This document shows positions 1 to 8,787 of a stretch of DNA of 64,000 bases, piece after piece. The notes under the pieces were generated by a model that saw only the letters and a list, made by a program, of their open reading frames with translations, had not been told where the DNA came from and did no database searches. Each line of letters opens with the position of its first letter. Position 1 is the stretch's first letter. A program made the translations under genes and the position numbers. This stretch comes from Eleftheria terrae (GTDB lineage: Bacteria > Pseudomonadota > Gammaproteobacteria > Burkholderiales > Burkholderiaceae_C): positions 372,001 through 436,000 of the forward strand of contig NZ_CP106952.1 of the NCBI RefSeq assembly GCF_030419005.1. Direction: 5' to 3'.

Positions 1-141
1 CAGGTGCACCACCGGCCGGGTGCCGGCGAGTGTCGCGGCGGTGAAGTTCGCGTCGGCCACCACGATCTCGTCGCCATGGCCCATCTCGGCCAGCAGGTAC
101 AGCAGCTGTGGCGTCAGCAGAGGATCGATGCCCTTCAGCAT
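1..141 (-). CDS. fucU: FucU/RbsD-family sugar mutarotase, N-terminal part only
   Basis: The gene is cut by the left edge, so only the first 47 codons are visible. They read [20 protein letters not shown] and continue with [13 protein letters not shown], the classic N-terminus of the RbsD/FucU family. The histidine of the MGHGD motif is the expected catalytic residue. These cytoplasmic enzymes interconvert pyranose or anomeric forms of ribose or fucose. The length and the ADANF spacing fit FucU slightly better than RbsD, but the truncated sequence cannot decide between them. The rest of a sugar-utilisation operon presumably lies to the left. Family assignment is secure; the substrate is inferred. 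Confidence 0.8.
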   Translation of the reverse strand, partial: MLKGIDPLLTPQLLYLLAEMGHGDEIVVADANFTAATLAGTRPVVHL

Positions 142-576
142 GCAGCTCTCCCGTCTGGCCGCGCGGCCGCGGCCCGCTGCATGCCGCGCGGCCGGAACCG
201 GGCTGGCTGGGTGGCATGGCATAGGGGCCGGGCGGGGTGCGGGCTGGCTGCAAGCGGGTGGAGGTGTGGCATGTCGTCGGCTGGGGGCGGCAGGGCGCCG
301 TGCCGCGCGATTCTGAAGCAAGCCACGGCAATAAATCAAGTTCCTTGAATAATTGCGGGCCGGGCACCCCGCGATGCCGCGGGTGGGTACGAGTGCACCA
401 GCGCACCAGCGTATCTGAGCCGCAGAGCCGCAGAGCCGCAGGGCGGCGCCGCTTCGCACGCTGCGGATTGCCTTCGGCCGACCTCGTCCGCGCGCGGGGC
501 GGCATCGATAGGCTCGATCCCGCTGACCGTCGCCGCTGCGGCTCGCGGCAGCCTTGCTTTCAAGGAGATGCTCCCC
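142..576. other. intergenic region with short direct repeats
   Basis: No convincing gene lies here. Positions 416-441 hold three tandem copies of an 8-base unit (AGCCGCAG), and positions 390-410 hold a repeated GCACCAGC unit. The region separates the leftward mutarotase gene from the rightward gene at 577, so it should contain both promoters. I could not identify convincing -35/-10 pairs in this GC-rich sequence. Confidence 0.4.
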
Positions 577-1164
577 ATGCCGTCGTTCCCTTCCGTCCAG
601 GGCCCTGCCCGGCAGCCCGCCACTCCGCCATCCGGTGCTGCAGGCACCGAGGCGCGGCCTGCCGCCAGCAGCGCTCCGTCCAGCAGCGTGCCGCTGTCCT
701 CGCGCTCATCCAGCCAGGCGCCGGTGGATCGCAGTGCCAGCAATTCAGTCGCTCCGCGGGCCGGCATTGCCCAGCAGGCAGCGTGGGGTGCACAACAGCC
801 CTTCTCCGAGGGCTACTACCACCAGGCGGTGGCGCTTGTGAATGCGCCGCTGCGCGAGCGCCAGATCGGTATCACCGCGGAGTCGGCACGGTCGGTGTCG
901 TCCAACCTCTCCGGGGTGCAAGCAGGCAGCACCAGCTTCACCCAGGCGCACATGAACGAAGCCATGAGCTTCGGTGCCGACGCGATTGCACATGCCCGCA
1001 ATGGCGATCTGCGCAATGCCGCGATGACCGGGGCCGGCGCGGTGGTCAATGCGGTGGCGTCGATGTCGGCCGGCCCGGCGATGGACTTCGAGCGCGAGCG
1101 CAGGAGCGGCGACCCCGAGCGCATGGCGCACGCGCTGTCGACCCTGCACAGCAATTTCCCCTAA
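577..1164 (+). CDS. hypothetical protein with Ser/Ala/Pro-rich N-terminus
   Basis: A 195-residue protein of unknown function. I chose the ATG at 577 because AAGGAG at 562-567 sits at ideal distance; an ATG at 568 almost touches that site. Residues 1 to about 60 are low-complexity, rich in Ser, Pro and Ala, without a hydrophobic signal peptide. The remainder is compact and probably helical, with a small-residue stretch ([21 protein letters not shown]) near the C-terminus that could form a hairpin or membrane-interacting helix. A disordered Ser-rich leader before a folded helical domain is also seen in type III secreted proteins, but no secretion locus is visible here, so this is only a possibility. 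Codon usage matches the neighbours. Confidence 0.6.
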   Translation: MPSFPSVQGPARQPATPPSGAAGTEARPAASSAPSSSVPLSSRSSSQAPVDRSASNSVAPRAGIAQQAAWGAQQPFSEGYYHQAVALVNAPLRERQIGITAESARSVSSNLSGVQAGSTSFTQAHMNEAMSFGADAIAHARNGDLRNAAMTGAGAVVNAVASMSAGPAMDFERERRSGDPERMAHALSTLHSNFP

Positions 1165-1233
1165 GCCGGCCGGAGCCGGGCAGGGCTGTCCAGTCCCGCA
1201 TTCACGACGTGACCGCGGCGGCGGCGCATCGCC

Positions 1234-1662
1234 TCAGGAGCCTGCCGCCGTGTCGTCCATGGGCGGAAACGCCGGATGGCGTGGCAGCTCGTCGCCGGGT
1301 TGCAGCCACGGCAGGCGCTCGGAGTCCCAGTAGTGGAAGGCCGGTGCCACCGCTGCGGGCTGGTCCAGGCTGCCGATGGCAATGTCCACCAGGCCCGGCA
1401 GGTAGGTGGCCGTGAAGGCCAGGGGCGTGCCGCAACGCGCGCAGAAGCTGCGCCGGCATCCCGGCGACGACTCGAAACTCCGTGGCGGCTCGCCCTCGAA
1501 GGCCACCTGGGCGGCCTCATACAGGGCCCAGGCAACGACCGGCGCGGCATGGGCCCGGCGGCACATGGTGCAGTGGCACAGCGCGGTCAGTGCAGGCGCG
1601 CCCACGATGCGGTAGCGCACGGCGCCGCATTGGCAACCTCCTGCCATGGCATCAGCTGACAT
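1234..1662 (-). CDS. GFA-family (glutathione-dependent formaldehyde-activating-like) zinc protein
   Basis: A 142-residue cytoplasmic protein of the GFA/CENP-V family. The zinc-binding cysteines appear in the expected order: GGCQCGAVRY near residue 9, CHCTMCRRAHAAP near residue 29, and FCARCGTPL near residue 73. Length is typical. Family members are often annotated as formaldehyde-activating or S-(hydroxymethyl)glutathione synthases, but most have no proven activity, so only the fold and zinc binding are claimed. An AGGAGA site lies just upstream of the chosen ATG at 1662. The gene is monocistronic and faces away from the gene at 2240. Confidence 0.85.
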   Translation of the reverse strand: MSADAMAGGCQCGAVRYRIVGAPALTALCHCTMCRRAHAAPVVAWALYEAAQVAFEGEPPRSFESSPGCRRSFCARCGTPLAFTATYLPGLVDIAIGSLDQPAAVAPAFHYWDSERLPWLQPGDELPRHPAFPPMDDTAAGS

Positions 1663-2239
1663 CGGCTTCTCCTGGGTCGATGGATCGGCAACCACTGTAG
1701 CTGTTGGTTCAGCTCTGAAGGGCCGTGACACGCTGGTGCGCCTCCCCCTTGAGGGGGGGCCGGCCCGTCCTCGACGCCCGGCTTGGCTGCCGCCAAGCCG
1801 CGGCTGTGCTGGCACAGGGCCAGCGGGATGTCCCGCGCTTGAAGGTCCTCCCTCCACTTGGGGGGAGGACGCCCTTGCCTGCTTGCGATATACCGCCGGT
1901 GGGCGGCACATGCCAGCATGAGCCACCCGCGGCGCCGGCCGTCTCGCGTTGTCAGCGCCTGCAGCGCCGCCGCGTGGCCCGCCGGCCAGACCCCCGCCCG
2001 TCATGTCGACGGGCGCCCGTTGCCAACACAAAAGACAGAGCAGAGCCGACCGGGCAGAGGGCCCGACATTCAAACCAGTGCCGCATCGCCTTGCGAGGAC
2101 CTGCTTCGGCAGGAGCAGGCGACCGCCCGCCCACCCTCACCGGCGCAGTGCGCACGGTGGCCGGTGGGCGGGCCCGCCCCGACGCCACGACCGCTTTTCG
2201 CCAGCCTGCCTGATCGCCCATTCCCGACCCAGCACCCCC
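1663..2239. other. divergent intergenic region
   Basis: This 577-base gap separates two divergent genes. Its centre (about 1735-1900) is a composite of at least four short perfect hairpins, listed as a separate repeat. The right part (1900-2239) shows no gene with a ribosome binding site. Longer frames that extend upstream from the next gene have no plausible start signal and are not supported. Confidence 0.5.
1735..1900. repeat. composite intergenic palindromic element with serial hairpins
   Basis: Several perfect inverted repeats follow one another: CCCCC-TTGA-GGGGG near 1744-1757; GGCTTGG/CCAAGCC at 1780-1799; GCGGGA/TCCCGC at 1823-1836; TCCTCCC/GGGAGGA at 1846-1869. Such mosaics resemble REP-like intergenic elements that occur in many copies in Burkholderiales genomes, though I see only this copy in the window. 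It could act as mRNA-stabilising or terminating structure for either flanking gene, or be a non-autonomous mobile repeat. Confidence 0.5.
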
Positions 2240-4513
2240 ATGACCGTTGCAAGCGCCACCGTCCTGAGCGGCATCCCGCTCGACACCTTTCTCGACGAGA
2301 CCGAAGAAGCCATCGACCTCCAATCCCAGGCCGGCGTGGCCGATGACCTGAGCCGCCCGGCGCTCGCTGCGGCACTGCGCCGGCAGCCCTGCCGGGCTGA
2401 CAGCATGAGCGCCGTCGCCCGCCTGTTCCGGCTGTGGCTGCGGGCTGGTGAATGGCAGGAGGCGCAGCGCGTGCTGGTGCAGGACGGCGCCGACGTGCTG
2501 GCGCAGCTGCCGCGCAATGAACAGCACGAGGCAAGGATCAGCCTTGCGTTCTGGCATGTCGAGGCCCTGCAGGCCGGGCCCGACGCCGAGGCCCTGCACC
2601 GTGCCGTTGGCGCTGCGGAGCAGGTGCTGCAGGCGCTCGCGCCGGGGCAGGTGCCGGACCAGGCGTGGGCCCATCTCGCCGGGCTGGCTGCGGAGGCGGG
2701 CGACCATCGCTGTGCGCGGCGCTGTGCCGAGGCTCGGCATGCCCTGCAGGTGGCCCTGCCGCAGCGCAGCCGCTATCGGGCCTGGGACGACGCGCTGCTG
2801 TCGGTGCGCGTGGGCCTGTCCTACGCGGCCGATGCCCAGCCGGAGCGGGCGCATGCGGCTGCGCAGGAGGCCATTCGCTCGCTCGCTGAAGCCGGGCCCG
2901 ACCAGGACGTGGATGCCGACGACTGGCTGAGGCTGGGCGACTCCCTGGTCAGGCTGGCGCCCGACTGCGTCGACACCATCGTTCAGCAGGTGCAGGCCGC
3001 CTTGCCACCTGGGCTGGCCCAGCCGCGCCGGCGCAGCGTCCAGGTGCGCCTGGCTCGCCTGCAGGCACGGGCCTTGTGCGCCCAGGGCCGGCTGGAGGAG
3101 GGCCTCGCGGTGGCTGCGCAGGGGCGCCACGACCTGTCGGAAGACGAAGACGACGACTTCAACGCCCAGGTGTTCCAGTGGTTGCTGCAGGCGGGGCACA
3201 GGCAGGCAGCGGCCCGCCTGGCCTTCGAGTGCATGTTCCATGAGCGCGGCTCCAGCCGGCGGATGCACCCCTTCGTGGTGGAGCAGGTGGCCGCGGCAAG
3301 CGCCACGGACGAAGGAGCCGACGTGCATTGGGCGCTTGCGCTGGCCAGTGCCGCCGTTCGCGAATCGACGCAGTGGGTGTGCGGCGACGAAGCGCCCTCG
3401 GTGTACTTCGAGCGCCACCTGGCGCTGGCAGCCCGCTGGGATGCCGCGCATCCGGCCATCGAGTTGCTGCAGGGCCTGCACCTCCTTGCGACCGGCCACG
3501 GCCCGGCAGCGGCCCTGCCCCTGCTGGAGTCCGCCGTGCCGAAGGACCCCGAGTTCGCCGACAGCGATGTGGTCGGCAAGCTCTGGCTGTGCCGCATGCA
3601 GGTGCACGGCGCGCCGGTGGCGTTGACCCTGCCCTTCATCGAGGTGCCGTGCGGTGGCTGGTGCTACAGCGTGGCGGTGCGCCTCGAGGACCTGCACGAG
3701 TCGCTGCCCGACGGCGCCGAATGGCCGGAAGACGCGGTCGGTGCGCTGCAGGCGCGCTACTACCGGCAGGGGCTGGCCCGCTTCGAGGCCTTCTTCGAGA
3801 GTGGCCAGGGCTATTACCTCGACGGCAACGCCCACACCTACTCGATGCTGTGCAACAACCTGGCCATCTACTGCCGCTATGACGAGGACGATCCGGCCAG
3901 TGCGGTGGCGCTGCACCACAAGGGCATCGCTGCGAGCCCCTTCGCCGAGCACTACGACGGCTTGGTCGCTTGCCACTGGCAGGCTGGCGACAAGCCGGCC
4001 TTCGTGGACACTGCCGACCAGCTGTGGCACTACGCGGCCACCTATGGCTATGGGCGCCACACGCCGACCCGCTATGTGCCGGATGTCGCGAACACGCTGT
4101 ACAAGCTGGACCGTGACAACGAGATCGCCATCTGGCTGCAGCGCATCGAGGAATGGTGGAGCGGCCAGGACGAGGAGGAGCAGGCCGAGCTGCACGACGT
4201 GTACCTGGAGACGGTCGTCATCCTCCTTGCCAACATGGCCTACAGCCAGCCGGAGGACACCCTCGCGCGCCTGGAGCCCTTGTTGCCGCGGCTTCGTTCA
4301 GCGCGGTTGCTGGTGGCCATGCGCAACGCGGGCGTGGCTTTCGAGCGTGCCGGCCTGCATCAGCGGGCGCTGGCACAGTACGAGGACACCTTGACGCTCT
4401 GCGTGCCGCCGCAGGAGGATGCTGACGCGCAGCGGCAGGCCACCCTGGCGTCCATCGAGGTCTGCAAGCAGGCGATGCGTGCGGGCCGCCCCTGGTGGCG
4501 GTTCTGGGGCTGA
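2240..4513 (+). CDS. large helical-repeat (TPR-like) protein of unknown function
   Basis: A 757-residue, leucine- and alanine-rich protein made almost entirely of predicted helices, with many TPR-like stretches such as LFRLWLRAGEWQEAQRVLV, ARLQARALCAQGRLEEGLAVAA and AFERAGLHQRALAQYEDTL. No enzymatic motif, signal peptide or membrane segment is visible. It ends in an aromatic WWRFWG tail. I start it at the ATG at 2240 (MTVASATVLSG), because upstream sequence in the frame is intergenic in composition. Only one base separates its stop from the start of the PcfJ-like gene, so the two are almost certainly co-transcribed. It may be a protein-interaction scaffold for its operon partners; that role is inference. 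Confidence 0.75.
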   Translation: MTVASATVLSGIPLDTFLDETEEAIDLQSQAGVADDLSRPALAAALRRQPCRADSMSAVARLFRLWLRAGEWQEAQRVLVQDGADVLAQLPRNEQHEARISLAFWHVEALQAGPDAEALHRAVGAAEQVLQALAPGQVPDQAWAHLAGLAAEAGDHRCARRCAEARHALQVALPQRSRYRAWDDALLSVRVGLSYAADAQPERAHAAAQEAIRSLAEAGPDQDVDADDWLRLGDSLVRLAPDCVDTIVQQVQAALPPGLAQPRRRSVQVRLARLQARALCAQGRLEEGLAVAAQGRHDLSEDEDDDFNAQVFQWLLQAGHRQAAARLAFECMFHERGSSRRMHPFVVEQVAAASATDEGADVHWALALASAAVRESTQWVCGDEAPSVYFERHLALAARWDAAHPAIELLQGLHLLATGHGPAAALPLLESAVPKDPEFADSDVVGKLWLCRMQVHGAPVALTLPFIEVPCGGWCYSVAVRLEDLHESLPDGAEWPEDAVGALQARYYRQGLARFEAFFESGQGYYLDGNAHTYSMLCNNLAIYCRYDEDDPASAVALHHKGIAASPFAEHYDGLVACHWQAGDKPAFVDTADQLWHYAATYGYGRHTPTRYVPDVANTLYKLDRDNEIAIWLQRIEEWWSGQDEEEQAELHDVYLETVVILLANMAYSQPEDTLARLEPLLPRLRSARLLVAMRNAGVAFERAGLHQRALAQYEDTLTLCVPPQEDADAQRQATLASIEVCKQAMRAGRPWWRFWG

Positions 4514-4514
4514 G

Positions 4515-5618
4515 ATGGCCACCGCACTGCCCCGCGGTGGCTATGCACCCCGCGACGTGCTCAATGCGCCGGCCCTCAAGGCCGCCATCGACAGACGCAG
4601 CCGTGCCAGATGCGATGCCGAGCCGGTGCGCGAATGGCTGCTGAACCATTTCTTTCGCCATGTGGTGGGCAACCTGCAGGCACCGCCGCCCGCGGTCCAA
4701 CCGGTGAGCACCCTGGCACAGGCGCGCCAGCTCCTTGCGCCAGCAGCACTGCCGCCCTGGGTGAGCAAGGCGATCGAGACACGCAAGGCGGCAGCATCGC
4801 CCGCGCTGTGGTGGGTGGACCCAGAAGGCGCTGAGCTGCTGGCACTGGAGTTGCGCCTGGTGGAGTTCCTTGGCTCGCGGCAGGGCACGCCGCTCGAAGG
4901 CAAGCTGATGCGCGTCAACGGACCGCAGGCGATTGCGCTATGGGCGGCGGAGCATGCCGCCATCGAGGCCCAGGCGGATGCCGGCTGGCGCCGTCATCAA
5001 CCGGAGGCGGTGCGGCAGGTCTGGCAAGGCCGCCATGGCGTTTTCGTCGAGCTGCTGCCGCACAGCCCCGGCCTGCGTGCGGAGATGGCCTATGAAAGCC
5101 AGCTCATGCGTCACTGCCTCGGGCAGTTCGCCAACCGGAAGGCGCTCCAGGGCGGCTATGGCGAGCACTATGCCGCGGCGTGCGAGTCAGGGCGCCTGCG
5201 CCTCTTCAGCTACCGCAGCTTGCAGCAGCAGCCGCACATCACCATCAGCGCCTGGGTTGGCGCGCAGGACGGCCGCCTGGCGATCGACCAGATCAAGGGC
5301 AAGCAGAACCGCCCGCCGGTGAGCCGCTATCAGGAGGAGGTGATCGGCTTCCTGAATTCGCTCGACACCACCGCTGACACGCCGCCGGATGCCGCCGGCA
5401 TGGGAGTGGTCCGCCTGCAACGCGGTTGGTGCCCGGTGTCACAGGCGCACGATGCGGGCGAGCAACTGCAGCTGGTGAAGCGCTATCCGGCCCTTGTGCA
5501 GGCGCTGCCACAGCCCAGCGCGCTGGTGCAATGGCTGGTGGCCGCGCGGCAGCCCGAGCTGCTGAAGGGCCTGGCGCTGGCGCCTGGCGTTGCCCAAGCA
5601 CTGGAGCAGGGCCGATGA
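4515..5618 (+). CDS. PcfJ-like domain protein
   Basis: A 367-residue soluble protein. The C-terminal half carries the PcfJ-like signature: MRHCLGQF at residues 198-205, a second cysteine in YAAACESGRLRLFSYRS, PHITISAW, and QIKGKQNRPP beginning at residue 259. PcfJ-like proteins occur on plasmids and in phage or defence-associated neighbourhoods, and their molecular function is not established. The conserved Cys/His residues suggest a metal- or nucleic-acid-binding site. The gene starts one base after the preceding stop, and its own stop overlaps the next start (ATGA at 5615-5618), so the three genes form one translationally coupled unit. No signal peptide. Confidence 0.75.
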   Translation: MATALPRGGYAPRDVLNAPALKAAIDRRSRARCDAEPVREWLLNHFFRHVVGNLQAPPPAVQPVSTLAQARQLLAPAALPPWVSKAIETRKAAASPALWWVDPEGAELLALELRLVEFLGSRQGTPLEGKLMRVNGPQAIALWAAEHAAIEAQADAGWRRHQPEAVRQVWQGRHGVFVELLPHSPGLRAEMAYESQLMRHCLGQFANRKALQGGYGEHYAAACESGRLRLFSYRSLQQQPHITISAWVGAQDGRLAIDQIKGKQNRPPVSRYQEEVIGFLNSLDTTADTPPDAAGMGVVRLQRGWCPVSQAHDAGEQLQLVKRYPALVQALPQPSALVQWLVAARQPELLKGLALAPGVAQALEQGR

Positions 5619-6310
5619 GCTGGCTCCTGGCGATGGTGGTGGCGTGGTGGCTGGGGCGCCGGCTGCGGCGTGCGCTGGCTGCGGTGAGGCGGGGGGCGCT
5701 GTTGCAGCCCGCAGGCCACGAGCCGTCCACGCCGGCGCAGCTGCAGCAAGAGGCGGTGCTGTCGCTGGCCCATCCGGTGGTGCTGCATCGCCTGCCAACG
5801 GTGGGCCTGCCGCCCAGCCCGCCTGCGGATGTGCAGACCCTCGAGCGGCAGTTGCGCCCGGCCTTGCTGCACCTGTTCAAGCTGCGCATGGAGATGAGCC
5901 CGGCGCAAGTCCGCGCGGCGGTGGCGGAGCAACTGCGCGCCGGCTGGTTTCGCCTCGATCTCGACGCGCTGCGCCCGGAGGACGAGCCGCGGGACGCCCT
6001 GGCGTTTGCCTGTGCCCGCGTGGCCTTTGCCGTACAGGCCGCAGCCTGGCTGGGCTGGATCGATGAAGCGCTGTGGCGGCAGGTGTCCAGCCAGAACGCG
6101 CGACGCGCGCACGACTGCTTCGACAGCTGGCAGGACTATGGCACGGCCTGGGCACGCGGCCGGCGGCAGTGGGTGGCCGGCGCGCGGGCCGACAGCCTGG
6201 GCGTGGCTTTCGATGAGGCCCAGGCACACGCCTGGGCGCAAGACGGGACCCATCCCTGGGGGCGCTTGCCGTGGTCGGCGCTCGTCATGCCGCCGGCTGG
6301 CGACGCTTGA
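5615..6310 (+). CDS. DUF1266-family protein with N-terminal membrane segment
   Basis: A 231-residue protein starting at an ATG that overlaps the previous stop. The N-terminus (MSWLLAMVVAWWLGRRLRRA) is a short membrane anchor followed by arginines. The C-terminal part matches the DUF1266 pattern: an ALAFACARVAFAVQAAAWLG helix, GWIDEALW, then FDSWQDYGTAWARGRRQW. DUF1266 proteins (for example E. coli YbeR/YbeU) have no known activity and often sit in clusters of variable composition. Third member of the coupled unit beginning at 2240. The anchor would place the domain at the inner face of the cytoplasmic membrane. Confidence 0.75.
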   Translation: MSWLLAMVVAWWLGRRLRRALAAVRRGALLQPAGHEPSTPAQLQQEAVLSLAHPVVLHRLPTVGLPPSPPADVQTLERQLRPALLHLFKLRMEMSPAQVRAAVAEQLRAGWFRLDLDALRPEDEPRDALAFACARVAFAVQAAAWLGWIDEALWRQVSSQNARRAHDCFDSWQDYGTAWARGRRQWVAGARADSLGVAFDEAQAHAWAQDGTHPWGRLPWSALVMPPAGDA

Positions 6311-6529
6311 GCGTTGCCGCAGGCAAGGCGTCAGTCGCGCCCGCTCCGCAGGCTCGATGCGGGCCGGGCTGCAGCCCGCCAGCCGCGGCAGGGCGCTTCT
6401 GCGCGATACGCTATAACGCCGAACATCGCCGCGGGTGAGGTGGCTGTGGTGCAGCGGGTGTCACGCCGGTGCCGTCCGGCGACCCGGGGCACCGCGCCCC
6501 TGTCGGCGAATCATGAGCAGGAGGACAGT

Positions 6530-7093
6530 GTGTCGAATCCCATGGCCATTTCCCGCCAGGCGGGGTCATTGCTGGAACAGGCCCGTGGCCTGGCGCTGGC
6601 GAAGTTCAATGCCGACCAGTCCGGCAAGAACAAGGACAAGGTGTGTGCCGTCGCCATCAGCGTGGTGGACAGCAGCGCGCACTTCGAGCTTTTCTCGGGC
6701 GCGCCCGGGTACGGCGAGCTGACCGGCATCGTGATGGGCGGCGGCGCCAGCAAGCAGAGCGCTTCGCAGCTCATCACGCACAAGCTCACGCAGTTCCTTG
6801 GCTCCGAGGAAGGTGGCGGCTTCAGCAACGAGCAGATCACGCGGCACGGCTATGACGCCCACGGCCGCGGCGCGATGAACTGCGCCGAGCCGAAGATGTA
6901 CTACCTGCTGAAGGAGCACGAGGCGCAGACGGTGAGGAACTGGGTGGTGATCCCGTTCAACTACACCGCCGACCAGCAGCTGGTGTACAACGCGCCTTGC
7001 AAGAACTGCAGGCGCTGGGTCTACCGGCACTTCCATCCGCTGTCAGGGCTGATCGCCCGGGCACAGAAGGGGCCGGAAGCGTTCGAAGCCTGA
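6530..7093 (+). CDS. stand-alone deaminase-fold protein (C-A-E ... P-C-x-x-C)
   Basis: A 187-residue protein with the metal-binding pattern of the cytidine-deaminase superfamily: NCAEPK with Cys118 and Glu120, then APCKNC with Cys157 and Cys160. A beta-strand-like stretch (KVCAVAISVVDSS) lies where the fold's first strands are expected. NCAEPK and APCxxC are typical of deaminase domains found in polymorphic toxins as well as nucleotide-editing enzymes. No signal peptide or delivery domain is present. I prefer the GTG at 6530, which has AGGAGGA just upstream; the ATG at 6542 is too far away. It lies 219 bases after the PcfJ/DUF1266 unit on the same strand. Fold call is fairly secure from the motifs; the substrate is unknown. 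Confidence 0.7.
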   Translation: MSNPMAISRQAGSLLEQARGLALAKFNADQSGKNKDKVCAVAISVVDSSAHFELFSGAPGYGELTGIVMGGGASKQSASQLITHKLTQFLGSEEGGGFSNEQITRHGYDAHGRGAMNCAEPKMYYLLKEHEAQTVRNWVVIPFNYTADQQLVYNAPCKNCRRWVYRHFHPLSGLIARAQKGPEAFEA

Positions 7094-7311
7094 GGCAAGA
7101 CAGGCGGCCCCAGCCGCCGTCCCTCGCGCCGCCGTTCGGCCTGCTCCGGCGCTTCGGCCGGTGCTTGCGGAGTGGCTGTCCTGCCCGCCGCCGCCCGCCC
7201 GCCTCCGGCACTGCCGGGCAGTTCCCCGCCAGCGCCTCGCGCATGAGGCGGCAGTGGTGCTCACAGACGCCTGGGCCCGCAGGCGAAGCGGCTGCCCCGG
7301 CCTCCGGCCGG

Positions 7312-8550
7312 TCAGTGCGAACCGTCCCGCGCAGCGGCCTCGCGCAGCTTGTCCTTCTTGCTCTTGCGCTTGCCTTTGATGCCCCCGTTGCCGGCCGGCG
7401 GGGCGGCGGCCTCGGTCGGCTCAAAGCCGGCCACCACCTCACGAGGCACACGCTGGCCTTGGCGTTTCTCGATCAATCGGAAATGCGCCTCGGTGGTCGC
7501 GCTGACGAAGCTGACGGCAAGGCCCGCTTGGCCAGCGCGGCCGGTACGGCCGATGCGATGCACATGGTCTTGAGGCGAGCGCGGCAGGTCATAGTTGACG
7601 ACCACCGGGAGACCGGCGATGTCCAGGCCACGGGCCGCCACATCGGTGGCCACCACCACCGCCAGCCGTCCTGCCTTGAAGTCGGCCAGCACGTGGCTGC
7701 GGGCACCCTGGCTGAGGTCGCCATGGAAGGCCGCGGCTGCGATGCCGCCAGCGCGCAGCTTCTGCGCGACATGCTCGGTGGCGTACTTGCTGGCCACGAA
7801 GACCAGCACCCGGCTCCAGCCTTGCTGCTCGAGCAGGTGGCGCAGCAAGGGGGTGCGGCGCGCGGCGTCCACCTGCACTGCCCGCTGCTCGATGGCGGCG
7901 GGCGTTTGCGTGCCGCCGGGCATCTCCAGCCGCAAGGGCTCGTTCAGCACGGCCTGGGCCAACCCCTGTACGGTCGCCGGATAGGTGGCGGAGAACAGCA
8001 AGGTCTGCCGGCGCGCCGGCAGCAATGCGAGGACGCGCTGCAACTCGTCGGCGAAGCCGGCTTCCAGCAACCGGTCCGCTTCGTCCAGCACCAGCACCTT
8101 CAGGTCGGCCAGCTTCAGCGCGTTGTGCTGCACCAGGTCCAGCAGGCGGCCCGGGGTCGCGACCACCACATCGGCACCGCCGCGCAAGGCCATCATCTGC
8201 GGGTTGATGGAGACGCCACCATACACGGCGGCCAACTTCACCGGCCGCTCGAGCTGGCGGGCCAGCTCGCGCATCGAGTCGCCCACCTGGATCGCCAGGT
8301 CTCGGGTCGGCACCAATACCAGCGCATGTGTGGGGCGCGGCAACTGCTGCGGGCGGTCTTGCAGTTGCTGCAGCAGGGGCAGGGCAAACGCGGCCGTCTT
8401 GCCGGAGCCGGTGCTGGCCAGGGCCAGCAGGTCGGTGCCTCGCAAGATGGCCGGAATGGCGGCCTGCTGGATCGCGGTGGGCTGTTCATAGCCGCGCGCA
8501 TCAACGGCGTGGAGCAGGGCGGAGGACAGCCCGAGTGAGGCAAAAGGCAT
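7312..8550 (-). CDS. rhlE: DEAD-box ATP-dependent RNA helicase, RhlE type
   Basis: A 412-residue RNA helicase with all core motifs in order: Q-motif region (GYEQPTAIQQAAIPAIL), ASTGSGKTAA (I), PTRDLA (Ia), TPGR (Ib), DEAD (II), SAT (III), ATDVAARGLDI (V) and HRIGRTGRAG (VI). The C-terminus is a short basic tail (GIKGKRKSKKDK) that should increase RNA affinity. It should act in rRNA maturation and mRNA turnover in the cytoplasm. The start MPFASLGLS at 8550 fits the usual family N-terminus. Likely a single gene; the neighbouring slyX is on the same strand but 237 bases upstream. RhlE is the best match by length and tail, but other DEAD subgroups are close. Confidence 0.9.
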   Translation of the reverse strand: MPFASLGLSSALLHAVDARGYEQPTAIQQAAIPAILRGTDLLALASTGSGKTAAFALPLLQQLQDRPQQLPRPTHALVLVPTRDLAIQVGDSMRELARQLERPVKLAAVYGGVSINPQMMALRGGADVVVATPGRLLDLVQHNALKLADLKVLVLDEADRLLEAGFADELQRVLALLPARRQTLLFSATYPATVQGLAQAVLNEPLRLEMPGGTQTPAAIEQRAVQVDAARRTPLLRHLLEQQGWSRVLVFVASKYATEHVAQKLRAGGIAAAAFHGDLSQGARSHVLADFKAGRLAVVVATDVAARGLDIAGLPVVVNYDLPRSPQDHVHRIGRTGRAGQAGLAVSFVSATTEAHFRLIEKRQGQRVPREVVAGFEPTEAAAPPAGNGGIKGKRKSKKDKLREAAARDGSH

Positions 8551-8787
8551 GGAGGGCCTCGAAGGCAAGCAAGGTGAAGGGAGCCCAACCGCGCCTGCGC
8601 CAGCGGCGGCCGGTGCGGCGACACGCCACGCGGGCGCTGTTCCCGAAGGGCAGCGGTGCGCAGTGTAGGGCAAGGCCGCACGCGTGCCGGCAGTGGGCGA
8701 GCCATGGGGCGTGCTCGCCGTTGGTGCTGGCAGGCGCTGGCAGCTGGCGGGGCGCGGCCTTGGGGCAGTGTTCGTCCTGAGCGGCTT

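Noticed and set aside
416..441. Three AGCCGCAG repeats considered as a CRISPR-like or minisatellite array
   Set aside because: Units are only 8 bases and directly adjacent without spacers; this is a short tandem repeat only.
1952..4195. Very long open frame on the minus strand opposite the helical-repeat gene
   Set aside because: Long antisense frames are common in very GC-rich genes. The plus-strand protein has sensible composition and coupled neighbours; the antisense one does not.
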